Positions 52,445 to 62,444 of a stretch of DNA of 64,000 nt are shown one piece after another. Every line of letters starts with the position of its first letter. Positions within the stretch are counted from its first letter, which is position 1. The notes below the pieces were generated by a model, which did no database searches, was not told where the DNA came from, and worked only from the letters and a program-made list of their open reading frames with translations. The translations under genes were made by a program, and so were the position numbers. The stretch is from Lapillicoccus jejuensis (GTDB lineage: Bacteria; Actinomycetota; Actinomycetes; Actinomycetales; Dermatophilaceae). The stretch is taken from positions 2,790,001-2,854,000 of the forward strand of contig NZ_VFMN01000001.1 of assembly GCF_006715055.1 (NCBI RefSeq). Direction: 5' to 3'.

Positions 52445-54109
52445 TCAGGTCGGTCCGTCGGCCCGGGCGTCCCACTCCTGCTCGAGCAGGTCGTGGTCGA
52501 GCAGGTCGACGTACCGGCCGTCGCCCAGCCGCTCGGCCGCGCGCTGCCGTCCGGTGCGGGTGAAGCCCGCCGACCGGGCCACCCGCTGCGACGGCTCGTT
52601 GCCGTCGGCGGCGCGCAGCGTGAGCCGCCGCAGGCCGAGACCCCCCGCGTCGCGGGGCGCGAACGCGTGCCGGACGACGAGGCGCACCGCCTCGGTCATC
52701 ACGCCGCGGTCCCGTTCGGCGGGGTGCGTCCAGTAGCCGACCTCGGCCTGTCCCGGGGTCGTGCGCAGACCCATGAGCCCGACCGCGCCGAGCAGCCGGT
52801 CGTCCCCGACGTCGGCCACCGCGAGGAACAGGCCGGACCCGTCGGCCGCGTGCTCGCGGGTGCGGGCGAGGTACTGCTCGGCGGAGGCGAGCGTGTAGGG
52901 GTGGGGCAGGTCCGCGAGCCAGTGCCGCGTCGTCACGTCCCGGCACCCCTCGACGACCCGGGGCAGGTCGTCGGGGGTCACCGGGCGCAGCCGCACGATC
53001 AGGCCCTCCAGCCGGGGCAGCCGCAGCCCGCGGGCGGCCGGCGCCGTGGTGGCGGGACCCCCGCCCCACGGGTCCGGCGCGAGCAGCTCGAAGGCGGCGC
53101 CGTCCCGCGGCTCGCCGTCGGCGCCCCGCCAGGCGCCGTGCTCGGTGCCCCAGCAGCGGAACCCGGCCCCGCGCAGCAGGGCCTGCGAGGCGAGGTTGGC
53201 CCGGTCGGTGACGGCGTGCAGCCGCCGCAGGCCAAGCCCCCCGTCACCGACGGGGGCGAACGCGTGCGCGACGACCGCCGCGATCGCCCCGGGCAGCACC
53301 CGCCGGCCCCGCGCGGGTGGGTGCAGGAGGTAGCCCAGCTCGCCCTGGCCGCCGCCCGCCCCCTCGGCGGGCTCGGTGGCCTCGAGGCGGAAGAGGACGA
53401 CGTAGCCCAGGGGGTGGTCCTCGCCGGCCCGCGTCACCGCCCAGGTGAGCGCCTCGCCGGCGTCCTGGCGGCGGCGCACCCGCGCCAGCCACGCCGGGTA
53501 CGACGCCGCGTCGGGGTGCGCCCCCGCGGGCAGGAAGAGCCGGCTGTCCTCGTCGGGACCCTCGTCGGGGCCCGGGACGTCGTCGTCGCGGAAGCCGCGC
53601 AGGACGAGGTGCCCCGTGCGCAGGGTGGGCAGGACGAGCGGCTCGACCCCGACGTCGTCGCCGGCACGCCGCTCGAGCAGGACGGTGCCGGCGCCGAAGG
53701 CCTCCGCCGGGTCGGGCCGGCCCGGTCGCAGGGTCCCGACGGTCCGGAAGCCGGCCCGTCGCAGCAGCCGCAGGGCCGCCCGGTCGTCGGCGTCGACCCG
53801 GACCTCGACCCGGGCCGCGCGCCCGGCCTCGCCCCGGGTCGGGCCGACCGCGTCGTCCCCGAGGACGCCGGCCGGGTCGTCCCCGAGGACGAGGTCGAGG
53901 ACGGCGTCGAGGGCGGCGCGGCCGAGGCCGGCGCCGCGGTGGGCCGGGTCCAGCCCGCCGCGCAGCACGGTGCCGCCCGGCTCGGGACCGTCGGCGAGGA
54001 CGACCCCGCCGACCCGGCGGCCGGCGGCGTCGAGGACGTCGTACCGGCGGGTCGGGGCCCCGGGCGGGGCGTCGTCCGCCGGACGCAGCTCGACCGACGC
54101 GCCCGACAT
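52445..54109 (-). CDS. Three-domain GNAT acetyltransferase-like protein
   Basis: 554 residues with three GNAT folds in tandem. Domain 1 (about 10-145): the acetyl-CoA loop GLDPAHRGAGLGRAAL. Domain 2 (about 165-340): ELGYLLHPPARGRRVLPGAI then LRRLHAVTDRANLASQALLRGAGF. Domain 3 (about 370-540): EVGYWTHPAERDRGVMTEAV then LRLTLRAADGNEPSQRVARSAGF. Domains 2 and 3 belong to the RimJ/RimL type, which acetylate protein N-termini or small molecules. Two of three keep an R/Q-x-x-G-x-G/A-like loop. A triple array is uncommon. Divergent from secA. Confidence 0.85.
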   Translation of the reverse strand: MSGASVELRPADDAPPGAPTRRYDVLDAAGRRVGGVVLADGPEPGGTVLRGGLDPAHRGAGLGRAALDAVLDLVLGDDPAGVLGDDAVGPTRGEAGRAARVEVRVDADDRAALRLLRRAGFRTVGTLRPGRPDPAEAFGAGTVLLERRAGDDVGVEPLVLPTLRTGHLVLRGFRDDDVPGPDEGPDEDSRLFLPAGAHPDAASYPAWLARVRRRQDAGEALTWAVTRAGEDHPLGYVVLFRLEATEPAEGAGGGQGELGYLLHPPARGRRVLPGAIAAVVAHAFAPVGDGGLGLRRLHAVTDRANLASQALLRGAGFRCWGTEHGAWRGADGEPRDGAAFELLAPDPWGGGPATTAPAARGLRLPRLEGLIVRLRPVTPDDLPRVVEGCRDVTTRHWLADLPHPYTLASAEQYLARTREHAADGSGLFLAVADVGDDRLLGAVGLMGLRTTPGQAEVGYWTHPAERDRGVMTEAVRLVVRHAFAPRDAGGLGLRRLTLRAADGNEPSQRVARSAGFTRTGRQRAAERLGDGRYVDLLDHDLLEQEWDARADGPT

Positions 54110-54199
54110 GGCCTCACCCAACCAGCGCCGCCGCGCCGCGGCAAGGCGGCCCGCGCGCGGCCCGCGCGCGGGCATTGGGGCGGCGGAGCGGGCAGCGAC

Positions 54200-54205
54200 T
54201 ACGCT
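54200..54205 (+). promoter_or_regulatory. secA -10 box TACGCT
   Basis: TACGCT with a possible TTGGGG -35 at 54175 (19-base spacer). Gives a leader of about 80 bases before the secA GTG. Upstream lies a run of CCCGCGCGCGG repeats. Confidence 0.45.
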
Positions 54206-54291
54206 GATCGCGCCGGCGGGGTCGTGGTCGACCGCGGCCGACCGGGGGCGAGCAACGCCGACGAGAGCCGATGAGAGCAGGGAGCAAGAGC

Positions 54292-57195
<2,904 letters not shown>

Positions 57196-57208
57196 CCCCG
57201 GCGCGGCC

Positions 57209-57226
57209 GGTCGGCCTCAGCCGACC
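57209..57226 (+). terminator. Hairpin after secA
   Basis: GGTCGGC-CTCA-GCCGACC, 14 bases past the secA stop. The loop contains the stop codon of the opposing Rv3235-type gene. Confidence 0.55.
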
Positions 57227-57840
57227 TGCAGCTCGGTGATCACCCACCGGCCGTCGAGGCCGGTGAGGCGCAGGGCGACCGCCCGGACGCGGTCGCCGTC
57301 GACGACCACGAGCCCGACCTCGGCCACGCCGTCGGCGGGCTCGCAGACCCGGACCCGGCGCACGACCGGGGGCCGGCGGGCGCGCAGCCCGCGCCGGGCC
57401 GCGACGAGGGAGCGCCTCGCCACGACCGCGTGCACCTCCTGCGAGGTCCACCGGACGACCTGGACCGCGGGCCGGGCGCCCCACAGCACCTCGACGAGGG
57501 CCTGGCCGATCCGGGCGGCGAAGGGCCCCGGCGGGGGCAGGTCGACGCGGGAGGTGGGCTGCCGATCGAACAGCGGGTCGGGCTCGTCGTCGACGGGACC
57601 GGCCGCCACGGCCCGCCGCGCCGGCAGCCCGCCGCGGGCGCGGGCGTCGGACGGGAACGGGGCGGGGGCCAGCGCGAGCGCGCCCTGCACGTAGCCCGTC
57701 GGCGCGGGCGCCGGCGCGAACGCCTCGTCCGCCGAGATCACCGGGGGCTCGCGCCGGGGGACCGGCGTCACCCGGATCCTGCCGCTCGCCGTCGTGGGGC
57801 TCGGGGTCGTGGGGCTCGGGGTCGTGGGGCTGACGGTCAT
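57217..57840 (-). CDS. Rv3235-family protein
   Basis: 207 residues. A Ser/Pro/Thr repeat at the N-terminus (SPTTPSPTT) and a disordered region to about 110, then a compact alpha/beta domain (RIGQALVEVLWGARPAVQVVRW, quoted in part; VRVCEPADGVAEVGLVV; RVRAVALRLTGLDGRWVITELQVG, quoted in part). Matches the conserved actinobacterial family next to secA. Function unknown. ATG start overlaps the stop of the LysM gene (ATGA). Confidence 0.8.
   Translation of the reverse strand: MTVSPTTPSPTTPSPTTASGRIRVTPVPRREPPVISADEAFAPAPAPTGYVQGALALAPAPFPSDARARGGLPARRAVAAGPVDDEPDPLFDRQPTSRVDLPPPGPFAARIGQALVEVLWGARPAVQVVRWTSQEVHAVVARRSLVAARRGLRARRPPVVRRVRVCEPADGVAEVGLVVVDGDRVRAVALRLTGLDGRWVITELQVG
57791..57830. 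repeat. 15-bp tandem repeat (about 2.7 copies)
   Basis: Unit GTCGTGGGGCTCGGG, encoding the Ser-Pro-Thr-Thr-Pro repeat at the start of the Rv3235-type protein. Confidence 0.7.
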
Positions 57841-58679
57841 CGTCCACCTGCCTGGTCGGGGGCCCGCAGCACCTGGCCGGGCTCGATGTGGTCGGGGTCG
57901 GGGCCGACGACGGCCCGGTTGGTCGCGTACCAGTCGGAGGTGGCCCGGGCGACGTGGACCGGGTCGGCCCCGGCGGGCAGGTGGGCCGCCGCGATGCGCC
58001 ACAGGCTGTCGCCGGGCGCGACGACCACCTCGGCGTGCGGCCCGGCGCCCACGAGGACCCGCGGCGCCGCCGGGGCGAGCGCGCCGAGCGAGGGCGTCGT
58101 CGCCCGGGTCGCCGTCGGGGCGGTGGGGGATGCGGGGGGAGCGGTGGGAGCGGTGGGAGGGGGCGGCGTCGTCGTGGAGGAGGGCGTGAGGTCGGGGGAC
58201 AGGCCGGACCCGGCGACCCGGGCCGACCACGCCGCGGGCCCGGCGACGGCGGCCGGGGACGCCCCGGCTCCCGTCGTCCCGCCGGCCGCGAGGGCCGCGA
58301 CCGGGGCCAGGCCGCCGGCGAGCAGCGCGCCCCCCAGGGTCGCGGAGGCCAGGCGGCGCAGCAGGGCGGGCGTGGCGCGCTCGGCGGCCCGTCGTCCGGC
58401 CCGGCCGACCGCACCCGGGGCGGCCGCGGCGAGGCACACGACCACGGCGAGCGCGAGGTAGCCCGCGACGAGGCCGACCGCGGCCCACACGAGCGCGAGC
58501 AGCGCGTCGCCGGGGTCGCCGGGACCACCGCCGCCGCGCAGCGGCCACCCCCACACGGCGAGCCGGCCCGCCCCGAGGGCGGTCACCCCCAGCAGGCCCG
58601 CCGCCGCGAGCAGCAGCACGGCGCCCACCGACCCGGCTCCGCGCGACGGGCGCCGCGTCCGCCCCTGCTCGTCCCGCAT
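57837..58679 (-). CDS. LysM-domain membrane protein
   Basis: 280 residues. Two or three N-terminal membrane helices (about 20-40, 58-90, 115-135), a Pro/Thr-rich linker and a C-terminal LysM domain (VVVAPGDSLWRIAAAHLP, ending IEPGQVLRAP) that should bind peptidoglycan. The membrane plus LysM layout suggests a cell-wall-facing anchor. Coupled to the Rv3235-type protein by ATGA, so the pair probably works together. A TTGACA/TCAAAT promoter lies upstream on the minus strand. Confidence 0.85.
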   Translation of the reverse strand: MRDEQGRTRRPSRGAGSVGAVLLLAAAGLLGVTALGAGRLAVWGWPLRGGGGPGDPGDALLALVWAAVGLVAGYLALAVVVCLAAAAPGAVGRAGRRAAERATPALLRRLASATLGGALLAGGLAPVAALAAGGTTGAGASPAAVAGPAAWSARVAGSGLSPDLTPSSTTTPPPPTAPTAPPASPTAPTATRATTPSLGALAPAAPRVLVGAGPHAEVVVAPGDSLWRIAAAHLPAGADPVHVARATSDWYATNRAVVGPDPDHIEPGQVLRAPDQAGGR

Positions 58680-58732
58680 GTCCGGTCCCCTCGACTCGTG
58701 GCCCTGGCTGCCGCTCAGGCGTGTTGACCGTC

Positions 58733-58761
58733 ATTTGATGCCGTTTGCTTGCTGATGTCAA
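58733..58761 (-). promoter_or_regulatory. Promoter TTGACA - 17 bp - TCAAAT for the LysM/Rv3235-type pair
   Basis: On the minus strand: perfect -35 (58761-58756) and -10 TCAAAT (58738-58733) with ideal spacing, about 50 bases before the LysM ATG. Confidence 0.7.
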
Positions 58762-58797
58762 GAGCGACACCGGCGTCGGGGTGGGCCCCGGTCTGGG

Positions 58798-58803
58798 TAC
58801 GCT
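58798..58803 (+). promoter_or_regulatory. Candidate -10 box TACGCT for the gene at 58861
   Basis: TACGCT about 57 bases before the GTG start at 58861. A GGGAGGGGAC ribosome-binding site lies in the leader. Confidence 0.35.
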
Positions 58804-58860
58804 CGCCCCTCGCGCGGGCCGGCCGGTCCGCCGGCGGTTGGTCGGGAGGGGACGTGGGAC

Positions 58861-59412
58861 GTGCGCTGGGAACGGCTCTTCGAGGACCTCGAGGCGGTGG
58901 TCCGCGAGCAGGAGCGCCAAGAGCTCGAGGCCGAGGTGGCCGACCGCACCCGGCGCGAGCGGGCGCTGCTGGGTCTGCAGGAACGGCTGACGGCGTGCTA
59001 CGGCACGGGGGTGGAGGTCGAGCTGCGGGTGGCGGGGGTGGGGGTCCTCCGCGGCCCGGTGACCGACGTCGGGGCCGACTGGGTGCTGGTGCAGGAGCAT
59101 CCGGACCACCCAGTGCTCGTGGCCTACCCGGCCGTGCGCGCGCTCGTCCTGCCCGCGGCCCGGCTGGCGCCGACGGGGGCGGTGGCGCGCGCGTTCGCGC
59201 TCGGCGCCGCGCTGCGGGCCGTCAGCCGGGACCGCAGCGTCGTCGACGTCGTCGACGTCGACGGCCACCGCGTCACCGGCACGGTCGACGCGGTCGGGCG
59301 GGACGTGCTCGACCTCGCCGAGCACCCCGCCGACCTGCCCCGGCGCTCCGCCAACGTGCGGACCGTGCTGACGATCCCGTTCGCCGCCGTCGCGGCCGTC
59401 CGCCGCCGCTGA
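58861..59412 (+). CDS. Conserved actinobacterial protein of unknown function (secA-linked)
   Basis: 183 residues. Residues 5-45 form an amphipathic, probably coiled-coil helix (FEDLEAVVREQERQELEAE, part quoted). The rest is beta-rich with two related halves around VRGPVTDVGADWVLVQE and VTGTVDAVGRDVLDLAEH, suggesting an internal duplication of an Sm/LSM-like small beta barrel. GTG start with a good GGGAGG site. No known motif or partner. Similar proteins occur beside Rv3235-type genes in other actinobacteria, as far as I recall. Confidence 0.7.
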   Translation: MRWERLFEDLEAVVREQERQELEAEVADRTRRERALLGLQERLTACYGTGVEVELRVAGVGVLRGPVTDVGADWVLVQEHPDHPVLVAYPAVRALVLPAARLAPTGAVARAFALGAALRAVSRDRSVVDVVDVDGHRVTGTVDAVGRDVLDLAEHPADLPRRSANVRTVLTIPFAAVAAVRRR

Positions 59413-59484
59413 CCCGAGCCGCCCTCACCGGGGCGTCCGCAGCCCGGCGGCACCGGTGCCCGACGGGTGCGGACGCTCGCGGGG

Positions 59485-59730
59485 TCAGTCCTGCGGGTCG
59501 TCCTCGCCGCCGGCGGCGCCGAACGGGTGCGCCGCGACGAACTCCCGGGTCTCGGTGTACATCCGGGCGATGTAGCCCTCGAGCTCGCTCACCTCGACGC
59601 GCCACTGCCCGCGACCGCCGACCTTGATGGCCGGCAGCTCACCGGAGCGCACGAGCGCGTAGGCCTGGGCGGCGGAGATGTTGAGGACGTCGGAGACCTC
59701 CGACAGCTGGAGGAAGCGTTGGGTGCTCAT
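59485..59730 (-). CDS. bldC: BldC-type MerR-like DNA-binding protein
   Basis: 81 residues. Single winged-helix-like HTH (FLQLSEVSDVLNISAAQAYALVRSGELPAI, quoted in part as SEVSDVLNIS and ALVRSGELPA) followed by the wing VGGRGQWRVEVSELEGYI. BldC binds DNA as head-to-tail oligomers and controls development in Streptomyces. Divergent from the SAF gene, an order kept in many actinobacteria. An A/T-richer GGATAAC lies about 55-65 bases upstream on the minus strand as a possible -10. Confidence 0.92.
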   Translation of the reverse strand: MSTQRFLQLSEVSDVLNISAAQAYALVRSGELPAIKVGGRGQWRVEVSELEGYIARMYTETREFVAAHPFGAAGGEDDPQD

Positions 59731-59932
59731 GCGGTGCGAGGTCCTCGGGAGGGTGGCGGTGCCAGAGGGGTGAGCAGCGGCTCGACGGCGTTATCCTCCC
59801 ACAGCCCGACCGGGTGACCGCCGTCGTCCACAGGCCTTCCCGGACCCGCTGCGGGGGCCGGGTCGGGTCGGTCATGATGGGCCCGGGACACGACCGGACC
59901 GCTCCGAGGAGCGGGGGGGAGAGGGGGACACG

Positions 59933-60592
59933 GTGGGCACGTCGCTGCCGACGCCGACCGCGACGAGGCTGCGCCGGCCGGGCTGGCGCGACCCCCGGCT
60001 GCTCGTCGGGGTCCTGCTCGTCCTGCTCGCCACGGCCCTCGGGGCCCGTGCGGTCGCCAGCGCCCGCGACACCGTGCCCGTCTGGGCGGCGGCGACGACG
60101 ATCAAGGTCGGGGACCACGTCACGGCGGGCAGCGTGCGCCGGGTCGAGGTGCAGCTCGGCGACCTCACCGGGCGGTACCTCCCCGCCGACCGCTCGCTGC
60201 CCGACGACACGTACGCGGTCCGCTCGGTGCCGTCGGGCCAGCTGGTCCCCCTGGAGTCCGTGGGGCCGCGCGCGGACGTCGACGTCCAGCAGGTCGCGGT
60301 CTCCGTCGACGCCGTCTCGGCCACCGGCCTGACGGCCGGCTCCGTCGTCGACCTGTGGGTCAGCCGGCGCGACCCCTCGACGACGCAGGAGCGCTACCGC
60401 CAGGCCGAGCGGCTGCTGACCGGGGTGACGGTGGCCGGGGTCCCGCAGGACTCCTCGACCTTCGGTGCGTCGTCGGCCCGCTCCGCGGTGCTGCTGCTGG
60501 TGCCCCGCGGCTCGGTCGGCGCGGTCATCGCCGGGACCGACGCGCTGGCGCGCTTCACCCTCGTCCCGGCCCCCGGGACCCCCGGGTCGTGA
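59933..60592 (+). CDS. SAF-domain protein (CpaB/FlgA-like), second Tad-like module
   Basis: 219 residues. One membrane anchor (LLVGVLLVLLATALGARAV), then a SAF domain (VPVWAAATTIKVGDHVTAGSV, VRSVPSGQLVPLESV) and a C-terminal beta region with a Thr/Ser linker. Shorter than CpaB of the main operon and without its C-terminal RcpC part. GTG start behind a purine-rich GGGGGAGAGGGGGA run. Stop overlaps the next start (GTGA). CATGAT at 59872-59877 may be the -10 box. Confidence 0.8.
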   Translation: MGTSLPTPTATRLRRPGWRDPRLLVGVLLVLLATALGARAVASARDTVPVWAAATTIKVGDHVTAGSVRRVEVQLGDLTGRYLPADRSLPDDTYAVRSVPSGQLVPLESVGPRADVDVQQVAVSVDAVSATGLTAGSVVDLWVSRRDPSTTQERYRQAERLLTGVTVAGVPQDSSTFGASSARSAVLLLVPRGSVGAVIAGTDALARFTLVPAPGTPGS

Positions 60593-61998
60593 CCGGCGTC
60601 CTCGTCGCCGTCGGTCCGCGGTGGGACAGCCGGCTGGCCACCGCGGTGGAGGCGGCCCGCGACCTCGAGCTGACCAGGCGCTGTCCGGACCTCGCCGACC
60701 TGCTCGCCGCGGCGGCCGCCGGCCTGGGCCGGGTCGCCGTCGTCTCCGACGACCTGCGCGGGCTCGACCTCACCGTCGTCGCGACCCTGCGCGGGCACGG
60801 CGTCGAGGTCGTCGGCGCCGGCACCCCGGGCGAGGAGTCGTCCGAGCGCCGGCTGCGCCAGCTCGGGGTCGAGGTGGTCGTCCCCGCGGACACCACCTCC
60901 ACCGACCTGGCGCTCGCCGTCGACCGGGCGCTGGCGGGGGCCGCGGGTTCCCCCGGCAGCACGCTCCTGCCCGGCCCGGGCCACCCCCACGACCCCGCCG
61001 ACCCGCCCGGCCGGCCCGGCGGGGGCGGCCCGTCCGCGCACCCGACGGGGCACGGGTCCGACCGCGCCGTGAGGGGTGGCGGGGCGGGGCCCGGCGACCC
61101 GTCGCCGGGGGCCGACGACGGGTCGCCCGACGACCCCCGACCCGAGGGGGTGGGGATCGCCCCCGCCACCGGTCGCGTGGTCGTCGTGTGGGGTCCGACG
61201 GGCGCGCCGGGCCGCACGAGCGTCGCGCTCAACCTCGCCGCCGAGGCGGCGGGTCTCGGTGTGCCGACGCTGCTCGTCGACGCCGACACGTACGGCGCCA
61301 GCGTGGCGCAGGCCCTCTCGCTGCTCGACGAGGCGCCCGGGGTGGCGGCGGCGACCCGCGCCGCCGACCAGGGCACCCTCGACCTGCCGGTCCTGGCCCG
61401 GCTCACCCCGCAGGTCCTGCCCGGGCTGCGGGTGCTGACCGGTCTGCCCCGCGCCGAGCGGTGGCCCGAGCTGCGCCCCGCCGCGGTCGAGCGTGTCCTG
61501 CAGGTGGCACGGCTGCTGGCCGCGCTCGTCGTCGTCGACATCGGGTTCAACCTCGAGGACGACGAGGAGCTGAGCTACGACACGCTCGCCCCCCGCCGCA
61601 ACGGCGTGGCCCTCGCCGCCCTGGCCGCGGCCGACGAGGTGGTGGCCGTCGGGGCCGGCGACCCCGTCGGGCTGCAGCGGCTGGTGCGCGGGCTCCAGTC
61701 GCTCTCCGCCGTCGGGACGCCGCCGCCGCAGGTCGTCGTCAACCGGCTGCGCGCCTCGGCCGTCGGCCCCGGACCGCAGGCCGAGGTGACCGCCGCCCTG
61801 GAGCGGTTCGCGGGGGTGACCCCCGTCGCGGTGGTCCCCGACGACGCGGCCGCGTTCGACGCCGCGCTGCTCACCGGTCGCGTGCTCGCCGAGGCCGCCC
61901 CGACGTCGCCGGCGCGGACCGCCCTGCGGGCCCTGGCCGCCCGGCTGGCCCGGGTGGAGGCCCCCGCCCGCCGACGCCGGGCCCGGCTCGGGCGCTGA
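60589..61998 (+). CDS. CpaE/TadZ-like P-loop protein with Arg in Walker A
   Basis: 469 residues. A receiver-like N-terminal domain (1-110), a Pro/Gly-rich linker and a ParA/MinD-type fold. The Walker A reads GPTGAPGRTS, with Arg209 where the catalytic Lys should be; LLVDADTYGAS and VVVDIGFNLED keep the Walker A' and B strands. Related proteins are annotated as AAA or TadZ family in actinobacterial bldC-linked loci. ATP hydrolysis is uncertain. Coupled to the SAF gene. No tadA/B/C follow inside the window: the next gene is a GH6 enzyme. Confidence 0.8.
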   Translation: MTGVLVAVGPRWDSRLATAVEAARDLELTRRCPDLADLLAAAAAGLGRVAVVSDDLRGLDLTVVATLRGHGVEVVGAGTPGEESSERRLRQLGVEVVVPADTTSTDLALAVDRALAGAAGSPGSTLLPGPGHPHDPADPPGRPGGGGPSAHPTGHGSDRAVRGGGAGPGDPSPGADDGSPDDPRPEGVGIAPATGRVVVVWGPTGAPGRTSVALNLAAEAAGLGVPTLLVDADTYGASVAQALSLLDEAPGVAAATRAADQGTLDLPVLARLTPQVLPGLRVLTGLPRAERWPELRPAAVERVLQVARLLAALVVVDIGFNLEDDEELSYDTLAPRRNGVALAALAAADEVVAVGAGDPVGLQRLVRGLQSLSAVGTPPPQVVVNRLRASAVGPGPQAEVTAALERFAGVTPVAVVPDDAAAFDAALLTGRVLAEAAPTSPARTALRALAARLARVEAPARRRRARLGR

Positions 61999-62444
61999 CC
62001 CGGGAGCGCCGCCCGCCCGCCGCCACCGAACCCAGCGAATCGCTGGCAAGATTTCCCTTATGTCCGTTATCCTGCTGCTAGCGGTCCGACGGCCGGCTCG
62101 CCCCTCCCACGGGGGCGGCCACACGGCGAACGGTCCCCACCCCGGACGCCCGGACCCCCACCGGTCCCCGCCCGACCGCCGCAGCACCCCGCTCGACCCG
62201 TAGCACCACGAACCGGCAGCACCACGAACCGGCAGCACCGGTCCCACCGCAGGACGACCTGCTCGTCGTCCGTCCACCGCCCGGGCCCCACACCCGACGC
62301 GGTCCCTCCCGCCCCGACGCGCCCGCCGCGACCGGTCGCGGACCTCTCGCGCACGACCACCCCACACACCCCCCACACCGGCGCCGGACCCCCGGGCGCG
62401 ACCTCGTCGCGCCCTCGGCCCGTACGGCGCCCGAAGGACCCCTC
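61999..62444. other. 446-base gap before the GH6 gene
   Basis: No gene seen. The left end has an AT-rich patch (62035-62085, containing TTATGTCCGTTATCC-like sequence) that is the likely promoter. The middle has a 16-base tandem repeat at 62202-62240. The right end has AAGGA before the GTG. A long leader of about 360 bases is possible. Confidence 0.6.
62202..62240. repeat. 16-bp tandem repeat, 2.4 copies
   Basis: Unit AGCACCACGAACCGGC at 62202 and 62218, then AGCACCG. Non-coding, upstream of the GH6 gene. Confidence 0.65.

Noticed and set aside
62202-62240. CRISPR-like repeat
   Set aside because: Head-to-tail copies with no spacers and no cas genes.
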